Shown: piece after piece, positions 17,754-27,287 of the stretch | Layout of the letters: each line of letters starts with the position of its first letter | Numbering within the stretch: the stretch's first letter is position 1 | Origin: Levilactobacillus zymae | GTDB taxonomy: Bacteria > Bacillota > Bacilli > Lactobacillales > Lactobacillaceae | DNA: 64,000 bases | Reading direction: 5' to 3' | Assembly: GCF_032190635.1 (NCBI RefSeq) | Contig: NZ_JAVLAS010000001.1 | Coordinates: 682,001-746,000, forward strand | Program-made: the position numbers and the translations under genes | Notes under the pieces: generated by a model | Told to the model about the DNA's origin: nothing | Seen by the model: the letters and a program-made list of their open reading frames with translations, nothing else | Databases searched by the model: none

Positions 17754-18197
17754 ATGCGGTATTCGCATAAGTTAAGTGATGCGGTGCATATTTTGGCCTA
17801 CATCGACATTTATCATGATCAGAATCTTGCTAGCACGGCGATTGCGGCTAGTGTGGAATCCAATCCGGCACTGGTCCGCCGGTTGATGGTGGCTTTGCGT
17901 CGAGCCAAGCTGTTGACGACGCAACAGGGCGCTGCTCAGCCGCGGTTGACCCGCACACCAAGTGAGATCACGCTGCTAGACGTTTACCGGGCGGTGGCGG
18001 ATGACGGTAATTTGTTGCACGTCGATGATAAGACCAATCCCCAATGCATCGTGGGTGGAAACATCCAGGAAACCCTGCGTGAGGCTTATCAAGAGGTCCA
18101 GCAAGCGGCGGAAGCTCAGATGGCCCAGATTACTTTGGCGACCTTGATTACACAGATTTGGGCCCGTCAGCGGCAACGGGAAGCGGCGGAGCGTTAA
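17754..18197 (+). CDS. Rrf2-family transcriptional regulator
   Basis: 147 residues, ATG 17754 behind GGAGGTGAG. Winged-helix Rrf2 fold: HKLSDAVHILAYI, STAIAASVESNPALVRRLMV (recognition helix) and the wing RAKLLTTQQG. It has a single Cys (NPQCIVGG), so it lacks the three-Cys cluster site of IscR. It could sense through one thiol or a small ligand. It is in tandem with the NmrA-like gene, a common pairing in lactobacilli, and probably autoregulates. Confidence 0.88.
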   Translation: MRYSHKLSDAVHILAYIDIYHDQNLASTAIAASVESNPALVRRLMVALRRAKLLTTQQGAAQPRLTRTPSEITLLDVYRAVADDGNLLHVDDKTNPQCIVGGNIQETLREAYQEVQQAAEAQMAQITLATLITQIWARQRQREAAER

Positions 18198-18215
18198 TTT
18201 GAAAATTTGTTACAG

Positions 18216-18253
18216 AAAGTGGCCACCGCGGCGTGAACGGGGTGGCCATTTTT
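18216..18253 (+). terminator. Terminator after Rrf2
   Basis: TGGCCACC pairs with GGTGGCCA, followed by TTTTT. A related hairpin and following sequence occur at 24204-24242. Confidence 0.8.
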
Positions 18254-18319
18254 ATGTCCATAAGAATTGTTTTGGTGAGAAATTAATCTATAAAAAAACA
18301 ATTTTATAAACATACTATG

Positions 18320-18328
18320 TGCTAAACT
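18320..18328 (+). promoter_or_regulatory. Extended -10 of serine-rich adhesin locus 1
   Basis: TGCTAAACT within ATGTGCTAAACTG, 52 bp before ATG 18381. The related locus at 24361 has TGTGCTAGACT in the equivalent position, and a third locus has TGGTATGAT. The -35 is weak, as usual for TGn promoters. Confidence 0.55.
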
Positions 18329-18380
18329 GAATTGTGAATAGGATTAGTTCTTGAGGATATCAGGACAGGGGTGGATGAGG

Positions 18381-21170
18381 ATGAAAGGATTGACGCCGAA
18401 ACGCCAGTCTGAGTTGCGTCGCAGCAACCAGAAGACACATTTTAAACTCTATAAGGCAGGTACAAAGTGGGTGACCGCAGCCATTTCAGCAATCGGGGGG
18501 TTGCTGGGAATTGGGTTGACCACCACGATAACGGCTGCAGCCAACAGTAATGTGGGGGTCGCGCAGGAAGTTGATACTAATGAGGTTGCGGCCACACAGG
18601 CTAAGGGGACCATTCCCGCAACGTCGGAATCTACGGCATCTACCAGTGAGTCGGCCTCGGTCTCAACGGCTATCTCCCAGGGATCGGTCGCTTCGGGGAG
18701 TACGGCACGGCGGTCCTTGGCGGATCGGGATAGTGCGGTCAACGATTCACAAACAGCCGCGAGTGTCAGCCAACGTCAAGCAGCTGATACCAGCGAATAT
18801 CAGGTCTATTCGACTGCCAAAGCGTCCACGACAGCGGCCCAGCACTCACTCAGTTTGCAAGAAATTTCGGCGTCGGTGGATAGTTTACAAGCGAACACTT
18901 CGGTGACCGACCAGCAGGTGTCGGCGGTGTCTGAAGCGGAAAGCAGCCTGAGTGATGCGTCGAGCGCTATTTCCCAATCGCTGAGTGAGTCCGTCGAGCG
19001 CCAACAGCTGGTCGACCAGTCTACCTCTAAATCGGAATCATTAGCGGAATTAAGCGCGCAGGCGGCGTCAAAGCGGGCGGCCAGTGCGGCCGACGATTCC
19101 GTTTCGCAGGCGTCAATGAGTACGGCGTCGTTTAGCCAGCAGGAAAGTTTGGTTGGCTCTGTGAGTGGCTCATTGTCGACGGTGGAAGTAGCGTCGATGA
19201 GTACCATTGCGGATGCGTCGGCGTCGATTAATAGTCAGAATCTCGCTTACGCATCGGCCTCCCAGGAAATTGTCGATCGGACCAGTATCGTGGATTCTGA
19301 ATTTGAAGACTCGATGGCTTCGGTTAAAAGCATGTATGATAACCTAGCGTCGGTTTTTAATCAGTCGTTTGCGGATAGCGAATTATACGATGATTCGGCC
19401 GAATTAGCGTCACGGGTATCGGCGATTGGCAGTGCTGCAACGGTCAACGCCGCCGTTAGAACGTCCGTTGCGCAAACGGCGGCGGCTAACGAAAGCCGCT
19501 ATTCGGCGATTGTCGCGGCGGCTGCGTCAGTGTCCACGGCGTTAGGGTCGGTCGCCACGTCCGTCTCGTTGGTCAGTCTCAGTGCTTGGTCGCAATCGGA
19601 GGGGAGCCGTGAAGCCGCCGTCTCCACGTTTGAAGCTAGTTTATCCGGTGATTCACGTCAGGTCACCCGGCAGCTGTCCATGGTTTCGGCCAGTGAGGCT
19701 AGTATGAGTGATCTGTTGGCGGCAGATAGCGCTGCTTCGTTGAGCCTTCGCGTGGTATCGGCGAACCAGGGGGCTTCTACCGCGGCTGAACAGTTAACCA
19801 GTGTACAAGCCGATCGCCAGGAAGCCGGTCGTGAAGCCGCTTCGTTGAGTACGGCCGAAGGAAGCTTGAGTCAACGGGTGAGCCGAGACCAAAGTCAATG
19901 GTCCGTCACCCTAGATTCGCAATCACTGGCCTCAGCTAGTGGGGATCAAAGTTTATCGGTAAAGTCGGCGTCGATTTCAGAAATTGTTGCGGAGCGGACG
20001 TCGGGGCAGTTGGCCTCACAGGTGGCGTCCACGTCAACCGTCTACGCCAATCAAACGAGTAGTTTGGCCGCTCAATCGACTCAGCTAGCGAGTGTGGCTT
20101 CGGGAGCCTCACTGTCCGTTTCCATATTTGGCCTTGCCTCACAGTCGATTGCCAACGAATTGTCGACGGCCTCGGCGAGCCTGGTCAGTCTGGCCTCGAC
20201 CATGGGAACGTTAGCGGATAACCCGTCGCGTTCATTGATTAGCTTAATCGATGGGTCGACAACTTTTACTGCCAGTCTAACCAGTACCACTTCTGCGTAC
20301 CAGTCAGGCTTGATGAGCCTGAGTGCGCAATCCTTAGCGGCCGCAGCGGAATCATTGTCGGTGGTGTCCCTGTCATTAGTGAGTCAGCAACGGGCCTCAC
20401 AATCAGTTCAGCAATTAGCTGACGAGGTCGCCAGCCGAACCGCTAGTTTGGCAACCCGCAAAGCGTCCTTGACTAACGCGGTGACTTCCGTGATTGCAGC
20501 TGAAACCAGTGCAAGTACAGCGAGCGCGTCGGCGTTGCAGCGCGAGCAGTCACTCTCGGCCAGTCAGTGGGCGGCTAGCCAGGCTTCCGTTAGTGCTAAC
20601 GAGGATAGCGTGGCGTCGGTCAACCAGGTCGCCTCGGTAACCGCGAAAACGGCTGCTAGTGTGGCGAAAACCATTAGCGAGACTAGTCAGGGGGATGCCA
20701 GTGTTTCCGCATCCGAAGTCAGCTTGGCACAACGGATTAGCCAAGATCAAAGCCAATGGTCTGTCACGGAAGATTCGACGGCGATTCGGTCGGAGAGTCT
20801 TAAGCGCAGTCAAGCAATGGTCTCGGAGTCGACGCGGGTAAGTCAACGAACATCTATGGCCAATAGTCAGTCGACCAAGTTGGCGGAGCAGTCGCAGTCA
20901 AATGCCAAGTCCTTGGAAAGCTTGGGACAACAATCAACGAGTGCGTTAACGGCGGCATCCGCTATTTCGACCGCCGTAGCCAGTCTGACGAAGACCAGTC
21001 AGGCGGTACAATCCTTACAAGAGTCGTTGACATCATTGAGTGAACCGGATCGGGCCCAATCTGAAGCCCTAGATAGCCTGGCTGAGCAACAACAGAGTGT
21101 CGTTACGGCCCAGTCGCAGTATTCAACATCTTTGACTAGGGTCTGTCTTAAAACTCGATCACCGATTTAA
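18381..21170 (+). pseudogene. Serine-rich adhesin 1, 5' part, broken by a MITE-like insertion
   Basis: Codons 1-919 of a giant serine-rich surface protein, ending in ten foreign residues read from the inserted element. ATG 18381 is chosen because the paralogues at 24361 and 27695 start at the same place (MKGL/MSGL). THFKLYKAGTKW is the KxYKxGKxW-type signal, with a hydrophobic core to about residue 57. The remainder is Ser/Ala/Val/Gln-rich with an S-x-S-L-S rhythm. In streptococci and lactobacilli such tracts are O-glycosylated and exported by SecA2/SecY2; none of those genes is here. Joined to 21424-24194 the frame is perfect, 1842 aa. The truncated product would be secreted without its wall-retention domain. 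Confidence 0.88.
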
Positions 21171-21421
21171 GTGATCATCCATTACCCTTTACTGAAAAGA
21201 ATCCAGTTTATTTATTGTTATAACTCGTATAAGCTGGAGGGCCAGTCAGAAGTGGGCTCAGGGGTGAAATTTGTGTTGGCCGGTGTCCTTTGCCGGCCTA
21301 GACAAAGGTCGGTCTTCAAGACCTGGGCTATGGGCTTGAAGCCGTGCCCACCCCGTTCCAGCCCGTTTCTGACTGGCCCGGAGGCGCTGAATACTCAAAA
21401 TTAGTCTTTTAAGACAGGCCC
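21139..21421. mobile_element. 283-bp MITE-like element with TA target duplication
   Basis: Terminal inverted repeats: GGGTCTGTCTTAAAA at the left and GGGCCTGTCTTAAAA (minus strand) at the right. TA is duplicated outside each end (21137-21138, 21422-21423). There is no transposase, so a non-autonomous element moved in trans, perhaps by an IS5- or IS630-type enzyme (both can duplicate TA). Inside, 21239-21258 and 21360-21379 form a second inverted repeat of 20 bp with 18 matches, enclosing a GC-rich region. Excision with one TA restores the adhesin frame (SLT-SLSEVS). Confidence 0.85.
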
Positions 21422-21423
21422 TA

Positions 21424-24194
21424 GTTTGAGTGAGGTTTCGGTGGCGGCATCGGTCACGTCAATTTCGCTGGCCTCGCTGTCTGTGGTCAGCGAACAACAG
21501 CAGTCAAATTCTGTGTTGAGCTTAGCTCGTGAGGCGTCGGCGAGTGCTGCCAGTTTGTCGGCCCGTGAGGCCTCGTTAGCTAGCGCTGGTGCCTCGGTTT
21601 CATTGGCGGAGGCCAGTGCAAGTGCCGCGTCAACGCTGAGGTCACAAGAGGCATCAACGTCTAAAAGCAAATCTTTATCGCAAAGCCTTTCAGTTTCACA
21701 AAGTACATCGACTAGTGTTTCGCAGTCGGAATCGGCAGAAAAATCGTTATCTGAAAGTGCGAAATCGCAATCACTGAGTGAATCAACCAGCGTTTCGGAA
21801 TCGGAAAGTCTCTCGGAGTCGCAATCGTTAAGTACATCGACTAGTGTTTCGCAATCAGAATCAACAGAAAAATCATTATCCGAAAGTGCATCACAGTCAG
21901 AATCAGAGTCGTTATCCGAAAGTGCATCACAGTCAGAATCAGAGTCGTTATCCGAAAGTGTTTCACGGTCAGAATCAGTGAAAAAATCGCTATCTGAAAG
22001 CCTCTCGACATCGCAGTCGCTAAGCACATCGACTAGTGTTTCGCAATCAGAATCGTTGTCGGCAAGTTTGAAGTCACAAAGCCTCTCAGAGTCGCAGTCG
22101 GTAAGCACATCGACCAGTGTTTCAGAATCGGAATCGTTATCTGAAAGTGTAAAGTCGCAAAGTCTCTCAACGTCGCAGTCGCTAAGCACATCGACTAGTG
22201 TTTCGCAGTCAGAATCGTTGTCGGCAAGTTTGAAGTCGCAAAGTCTCTCGGAGTCACAGTCGCTAAGTACGTCAACTAGTGTTTCACAATCAGAATCAAT
22301 ATCGGAAAGTGCGAAGTCAGAAAGTCTTTCGACATCGCAGTCGGTAAGCACATCGACCAGTGTTTCAGAATCGGAATCGTTATCCGAAAGTGCAAAGTCG
22401 CAAAGTCTCTCGGAGTCACAGTCGCTAAGTACATCGACCAGCGTTTCGCAATCAGAATCGTTGTCGGCAAGTTTGAAGTCACAAAGTCTCTCGACATCGC
22501 AGTCACTAAGTGCGTCAGCTAGTGTTTCAGAATTGGAATCGTTATCCGAAAGTGCAAAGTCGCAAAGTCTCTCGGAGTCACAGTCGTTAAGTACATCGAC
22601 CAGCGTTTCGCAATCAGAATCGTTGTCGGCAAGTTTGAAGTCACAAAGTCTCTCGACATCGCAGTCACTAAGTGCGTCAGCTAGTGCTTCAGAATCGGAG
22701 TCGTTATCTGAAAGTGCAAGGTCGCAAAGTCTCTCAACGTCACAGTCATTAAGCACGTCAACTAGCGTTTCGCAATCGGAATCAATGTCTGAAAGTCTTT
22801 CGACATCGCAGTCGGTAAGCACATCGACCAGTGTTTCAGAATCGGAGTCGTTATCCGAAAGTGTTGCAAAGTCTGAAAGTCTCTCAGAGTCGCAATCGTT
22901 AAGTGCATCGACTAGCGTTTCGCAATTCAAATCAGTGGAAAAATCACTATCTGAAAGTGTGTCACAGTCGGAATCAATGTCGGAAAGTGCGAAGTCAGAA
23001 AGTCTCTCGACATCGCAGTCGCTAAGCACGTCGACTAGTGTTTCGGAATCGGAGTCATTATCCGAAAGTGCCTCCCGGTCGAAATCATTAGCGGAAAGTC
23101 TAAAATCGCAGAGTCTGGTCTCGCAATCGGAGTCGACGTCACGCAGCTTGGCCTCGATGGAGAGTAGGTCGTTGCAATCCGAATCGATTGCTCAGAGTAA
23201 GGCCAGCGCAGCCAGTCTTTCCGCATCAATTAGCTCTTCACAAGTAGTGTCCACGTCGCAAAGTTTAAGCGCGAGTGCTGCAGTGGTGGCGAGTCAGAGC
23301 CTATCACGGCAACAGAGTCAGTCGCAATCACGAAGCCGCAGCGTGGCAATTTCTCTAGAGCTGAGTCAGTCAATTGCGCAGAGTGAAGCTCAGTTTTCGA
23401 CGGCAACGAGTCAGAGTCAAAATCAGGTCACTCGGCCAATTGGGGCGCCGACCGCTTCTTTGAAAGAAGGTAGTGCGCTAGCGCGGCCAACTCGTTTCAA
23501 GCGATTCAGTGTGAATAGTGATAAGAAGATTGGCCTGTATCGTAAACCGACCTTTACTAAGGGCAATCGGATCAGATGGTACGCGAAGCAGCCACGGTCG
23601 CGGCAACCCCAGTTTGTCGTCATCGGGGTGACCACGTCTAAACATGGTGTTCTCCGCTACCGGGTCAAGGACGTGAACCACCACTCGAAGACGTACGGAA
23701 CGACCGGTTACGTGACGGCACGACGAGCATTTGTTAAACGAACCTACCATGTTCAGCGCCCCCAACTGATTACGGTGTTAAATCCGCAGGGAATCGATAG
23801 TTACCGGACGGCTAAACTGAAAGGAAAGGTCACGCACTATCGCCAGGGGCAACAGCTGAAGGTTCAACGGGTCGTCAAGCATCACCTGACTACCCGTTAT
23901 CAGTTAACTAACGGTCGCTACGTGACGGCCAATAAGCAATTGGTTTATGCCGGCCGATTGAAATATCCACGACGCATCACCGTTAGGTACGGCGCAAACC
24001 TGTATCGGGACGTAAACTTCCACGCCCGGGCCGGCCAGCACTATGTTGGCCACCAAACCGTGCGAGTTTTGGGGTGGAACTATAGTGATCATGGCACACT
24101 CCGTTACCGAATTTCTGGCGGTTACGTGACGGCTAACCAACGTTACGTCAGCGCTACAACGCAGCATCTTTTGGCGGGAGAACGCCTATTGTAA
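21424..24194 (+). pseudogene. Serine-rich adhesin 1, 3' part with 27-residue repeats and DUF5776-like C-terminus
   Basis: The continuation of the gene begun at 18381. It has no ribosome site, though TTG 21426 keeps the frame open. Bases 22071-22799 hold nine tandem 81-bp repeats (27 residues, [19 protein letters not shown] followed by a SES/SAS tail). From about 23500 the composition changes to basic and aromatic: [55 protein letters not shown]. This is the DUF5776-type module that ends several lactobacillar surface proteins and probably binds the wall non-covalently. There is no LPXTG. The protein ends GERLL. Confidence 0.87.
22071..22799 (+). repeat. Nine tandem 81-bp coding repeats (27-residue serine-rich unit)
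   Basis: Units start at 22071, 22152, 22233, 22314, 22395, 22476, 22557, 22638 and 22719, each exactly 81 bp. The 162-bp pair 22395-22556 is almost identical to 22557-22718, evidence of a recent two-unit duplication. More diverged copies extend on both sides to about 23100. Confidence 0.9.
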
Positions 24195-24203
24195 TCACCT
24201 GAT

Positions 24204-24242
24204 AAAAAATGGCCACTCGGCGTAAACTGAGTGACCATTTTT
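24204..24242 (+). terminator. Terminator after adhesin 1
   Basis: AAAAATGGCCACTC pairs with GAGTGACCATTTTT. It resembles the terminator preceding adhesin 1 (18216-18253), and the sequence after both runs on similarly (ATAAG...TTTTGGTG), marking a duplicated unit. Confidence 0.8.
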
Positions 24243-24308
24243 ATAGCCATAAGGGCAATTTTGGTGGGGAAATAATGTTGGTAAATATAATTTTAGTGAT
24301 ATTAGGTG

Positions 24309-24317
24309 TGCTAGACT
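24309..24317 (+). promoter_or_regulatory. Extended -10 upstream of the adhesin remnant
   Basis: TGCTAGACT, matching TGCTAAACT of locus 1 in sequence and in distance to the ATG (43 versus 52 bp). Confidence 0.5.
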
Positions 24318-24360
24318 AAGGGTGAAAACTGGTTAAGGTCAATCGATGGAGGCGGTAACA

Positions 24361-24702
24361 ATGAGTGGATTAACTCCTAAACAACAAAGTGTCTTGCGTT
24401 GCAATCAGCCACAAACCCATAAATTGGGACCCAAGTGGGCCGCCGCAACGCTTTCCGTACTGGACAGCTTACTGAACTGGGGGTCGACCGGTTCGGAAGC
24501 ACCCAATGGTGATGCTCTTAAGGGGGAGATCACCCGGTCAATCGATTGCCAGGAAGTGGCGGCCATGCAGCCGAAGGGGACCATTCCCGCCGAAGCCACC
24601 TTGGTCGCGGCGAGTCGGACTAAGCGAGTCAAGGCGGCGGTCCGGACCAACGCGACGATCAAGCGGACCAGAGTGCGGGTTAACCGTAGTTCCCTTTCGT
24701 AA
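24361..24702 (+). pseudogene. Remnant of a third serine-rich adhesin (N-terminus only)
   Basis: 113 codons from ATG 24361 (GGAGGCGG before it), clearly derived from the start of a gene like that at 18381. MSGLTPKQQSVLR matches MKGLTPKRQSELR, and EVAAMQPKGTIPA matches EVAATQAKGTIPA. The KxYKxG signal has lost four residues (THKLGPKW against THFKLYKAGTKW), so export is doubtful. After about residue 85 the sequence becomes Arg/Lys-rich and stops. Serine repeats and the C-terminal domain are gone. Confidence 0.78.
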
Positions 24703-24730
24703 GCTCAATAAACTAATAAATTATAATCTA

Positions 24731-24770
24731 AAACAGCGTTCGTTGCCGATTGGGGCAGCGAACGCTGTTT
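24731..24770. terminator. Hairpin between converging adhesin remnant and DyP gene
   Basis: A 17-bp stem with one G-T: AAACAGCGTTCGTTGCC and GGCAGCGAACGCTGTTT. The A/T ends let it act in both directions. Confidence 0.75.
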
Positions 24771-24785
24771 GCGCTTTACGGTTAA

Positions 24786-25742
24786 TTAATGGAATTCGTC
24801 TTCGGCCATCTTGGCAAGTAAGTCGCGAGATGGGACGAAGAAGGCTTGGCCGGATAACAGCTTGGAGAAGGACAACAGGTAGTCCCCCTTTTCGACCATG
24901 TTGGTCAGCATTCCCTTGGTGACCTTCCAGTGCCGGGCGTAACCGATGAAGTAGGTTCCGGTGTTTCCGCCAGCCGGGTTGGAGTAAGGAACGTTCATCC
25001 GTACGATTTTTTGTTCGACACCGTTTTCGGTAAACTTAGACGCCACGTTATGGGCGTTTTTGAATTTATCGGCGTCGTCGAGTTCGTAATCGCTGAACTT
25101 TTCTCGTCCCACGGCTTTTTCTTGTTCTTCGGTCTTGAGGTGATTCCAGACGGGCATGTCGTGTTGCCACTTCTGCGCGAAGGCGTAGGACCCGTTTTCA
25201 AAAGTCGGGTCTTCGTCGCCGACTAACGCGTAGTCCGCGGCGTCTTCGATGGCTGGCGCTTCGGTCCCGTCGATGAAGCCGATGATGGCCCGGCCTTCAA
25301 AGTAACGGAAGCCCTGGGTTTCGTCGACCACGGTGGTCACGTCTTCCAATACGCGCCGGAATTGGGTCTGCGCTTCGTAGACCACGGCGTTGTCACTAGC
25401 CCGGATGTGCAAGAACAGGTCGCCTTCGGAAGCGGGCATCTCGTACTTCGGTCCTTTCAAGGTGGTGAAGGTTTCCAGTTCGGCTGGCTTGGGGGCGTCT
25501 GGGAACAGATAGTCCCAAGCAGCGTTGCTGATTCCGATAGCAACTTTGAGCTGTGAGCCGGTCTCCGGCTTAGCATCCCGAATCTTCAACGACCGAACAA
25601 TGGCTTGTGAGCGGTCGGCGAACTCTTGGAAGACTTCGCGTTCGTGTTGTGGATCTTGACGATTAAACTTTAAAACGGTGAATTGAACGTGTTCCCCGGC
25701 ATCTTCCCAGACATCTTGGGCGCGGCGTGGATCGATTGACAT
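24786..25742 (-). CDS. Dye-decolourising (DyP-type) haem peroxidase
   Basis: 318 residues, cytosolic (no Tat or Sec signal), start ATG 25742 behind GGAGGG. The DyP signature GxxDG is present as GFIDGTE at about residue 155, with its distal catalytic Asp. The C-terminal half has the conserved region around NTGTYFIGYARHW and the Arg-containing strand. The form resembles YfeX-like DyPs, which use H2O2 to oxidise porphyrinogens or phenols and have been linked to haem metabolism. Lactobacilli usually take haem from outside. The promoter upstream carries a palindrome, and a HxlR-type regulator is the next gene on the same strand. Confidence 0.9.
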   Translation of the reverse strand: MSIDPRRAQDVWEDAGEHVQFTVLKFNRQDPQHEREVFQEFADRSQAIVRSLKIRDAKPETGSQLKVAIGISNAAWDYLFPDAPKPAELETFTTLKGPKYEMPASEGDLFLHIRASDNAVVYEAQTQFRRVLEDVTTVVDETQGFRYFEGRAIIGFIDGTEAPAIEDAADYALVGDEDPTFENGSYAFAQKWQHDMPVWNHLKTEEQEKAVGREKFSDYELDDADKFKNAHNVASKFTENGVEQKIVRMNVPYSNPAGGNTGTYFIGYARHWKVTKGMLTNMVEKGDYLLSFSKLLSGQAFFVPSRDLLAKMAEDEFH

Positions 25743-25770
25743 GTTAAATCCCTCCAGTTTGCTTAATTAG

Positions 25771-25803
25771 CTTCAGCGTACAAAAGCGCTGAAGGATAGT
25801 CAA
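25771..25803 (-). promoter_or_regulatory. DyP promoter overlapped by an 8-bp palindrome
   Basis: On the minus strand TTGACT (25798-25803) and TACGCT (25775-25780) are 17 bp apart. The inverted repeat CTTCAGCG (25771-25778) / CGCTGAAG (25787-25794) covers the spacer and -10, a good repressor position. The adjacent HxlR protein is the likely ligand-responsive repressor (inference). Confidence 0.6.
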
Positions 25804-25854
25804 CAGATAAGGTGTGGGCGGCCGTAATTAATTAATCATTTGATAAACAATTAA

Positions 25855-26223
25855 TTAATTCGGCACATTTTCGTGGTCTAAAATCTCGACATCTTCGCCG
25901 TGCGCTTGGCGGCGTTCGACATTGTCCTCACCCCATAAGCAAAGCTCATGTAAGATTTGCACCAGCGTTTCGCCGTAAGGGGACAGGGCGTATTCCACCT
26001 TGGGAGGGACCTGTTTGAAGACCTGACGGGTGATGATGCCGTCGTGTTCCAGTTCACGGAGTTGCTGAGTCAGCATCTTCTGAGAAATCTGGGGAATCGC
26101 CCGGGACAGTTCGCCGGTGCGCATGGTTTGGTGACGTAAATGACATAAGATTACGGTTTTCCACTTACCACCGATAACATCGATGGTGGCTTCAACGCCA
26201 ATATGATAGGTTTTTGCGGGCAT
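25855..26223 (-). CDS. HxlR-family (YodB/YtcD type) transcriptional regulator
   Basis: 122 residues, ATG 26223 behind AAGGAGGGG. The HxlR core is IDVIGGKWKTVILCHLRHQT, then RTGELSRAIPQISQKMLTQQ and LRELEHDGIITRQVF with the wing PPKVEYALSPYG. One Cys lies near the N-terminus (ILCHL), at the place where YodB-type sensors have their reactive thiol, and a second is in the C-terminal helix (HELCLWG). This suits detection of quinones, diamide or peroxide, and fits the neighbouring DyP peroxidase. The stop overlaps an AT-rich palindrome (AATTAATTAAT repeats, about 25828-25861). Confidence 0.88.
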   Translation of the reverse strand: MPAKTYHIGVEATIDVIGGKWKTVILCHLRHQTMRTGELSRAIPQISQKMLTQQLRELEHDGIITRQVFKQVPPKVEYALSPYGETLVQILHELCLWGEDNVERRQAHGEDVEILDHENVPN

Positions 26224-26267
26224 GGTAACCCCTCCTTGTAAGCGTTAAGTCTTAGTATAGCACGGGC

Positions 26268-26918
26268 CTAGGCGCTGAGGACCCTTTCGAGGGCCAACAC
26301 CAGATAGTGGGCCTGCTGGTCGTCGTCCCAGTCGCGGTCGGGAAAGAGAATGTAACGGTCGATCACGTAGCCGCCCAACACGGACATGATGTGACGAAAA
26401 ACGATGGGGAAGGGCCAGTTGACCATTAAGCCGCGGCGTTGGAAATCGGCAATCACCGTTTTAAAGGTGTTGACGAAGCTGGCGGGGGCGTTGGCGATAA
26501 ATTCGACGCGCAGGTCTTCATTATAAAGAAGTTCGCTCAGAAAGACCTTGATGGCGTCTTGATTTTCGGCGGCAAAGGCCATCCGGTTACGCACGAAAAA
26601 TTCCAGAAAGTCGTGTAGGTTGGTCATGGGCTGTTGTAGGGTTTCTTGTTTTAATTCGTCCAAGATATCGGGAATGATTTGGTGAATGATGGGGTCCAAC
26701 GCGATGCGCAGAATATTGGCCTTGGACTTAAAGTGTTTGAACATGGTCCCTTCGGATTGATGGGCCGCCACGGCAATTTGGTGCGTACTGGTGTTGGCGT
26801 ACCCCTGTTTGGCGAAGAGCTGGATACTGGTGATTAAGACGTCTTTTTGTTTTTGGGTGAGGTCCTTGGTGGCGTTAACCGCCGCGGGAAACTCAGCAAG
26901 GATTTTTTTATTGGGCAT
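26268..26918 (-). CDS. TetR-family transcriptional regulator
   Basis: 216 residues, ATG 26918 behind TTAGGAGCG. The N-terminal DNA-binding domain is QKDVLITSIQLFAKQGYANT followed by STHQIAVAAHQSEGTMFKHF, the canonical TetR helix-turn-helix. The C-terminal 150 residues are helical and ligand-binding, of the kind seen next to efflux or stress genes. No adjacent transporter is found, so the target is unknown. Confidence 0.9.
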   Translation of the reverse strand: MPNKKILAEFPAAVNATKDLTQKQKDVLITSIQLFAKQGYANTSTHQIAVAAHQSEGTMFKHFKSKANILRIALDPIIHQIIPDILDELKQETLQQPMTNLHDFLEFFVRNRMAFAAENQDAIKVFLSELLYNEDLRVEFIANAPASFVNTFKTVIADFQRRGLMVNWPFPIVFRHIMSVLGGYVIDRYILFPDRDWDDDQQAHYLVLALERVLSA

Positions 26919-26967
26919 GGAAATCGCTCCTAACTAGGTCTTAGGTCCATTCTAGCTGAAAATAAGC

Positions 26968-27003
26968 AAAACGGGTAACGTCTTGTCAGGCGTTACCCGT
27001 TTT
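26968..27003. terminator. Terminator (13-bp stem)
   Basis: AAAACGGGTAACG and CGTTACCCGTTTT around a ten-base loop, immediately downstream of the small membrane protein gene on the minus strand. Confidence 0.85.
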
Positions 27004-27020
27004 AGCATGAGGGGATGGGG

Positions 27021-27287
27021 CTAGTGTTGCTGAGCGATGTGACCATTCTTACGATAACCCAAGTAGGACTGGCAAATCGCGAGGATGACGTTGACCCAGT
27101 TGACCGTTGTAAACCAACCAGACAGTGCGGCAACACTGGTGGCACCGTAGAAGGCCCAGACGATGGCGATGACGTTGATCCAGGCGAACCACTTCATGAG
27201 AGATTGATTATGCGTCGCCAAGCAAGTCCAAATCCCGTTAACAATCAACCAAATGGCAAGAATCCAAAAACTAGTCGTAAACATCAT
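27021..27287 (-). CDS. Small membrane protein, unknown function
   Basis: 88 residues. ATG 27287 is chosen because AAGGGAGAT sits 7 bases before it; an upstream TTG-type start would put the ribosome site inside the gene. Three hydrophobic segments are visible (FWILAIWLIVNGIW, WINVIAIVWAFYGA, WVNVILAICQSYLG) with a short polar C-terminus. I do not recognise the family. Confidence 0.75.
   Translation of the reverse strand: MMFTTSFWILAIWLIVNGIWTCLATHNQSLMKWFAWINVIAIVWAFYGATSVAALSGWFTTVNWVNVILAICQSYLGYRKNGHIAQQH

Noticed and set aside
22071..22799. Regular repeats resembling a CRISPR array
   Set aside because: Units are contiguous 81-bp coding repeats in frame with the adhesin, with no unique spacers or cas genes.
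21401..23029. A 542-codon Asp/Ser-rich frame on the minus strand opposite adhesin 1
   Set aside because: It is the reverse complement of the repetitive serine codons (TCA/TCG/AGT/GAA); it has no ribosome site, and its repeat structure is fully explained by the plus-strand gene.
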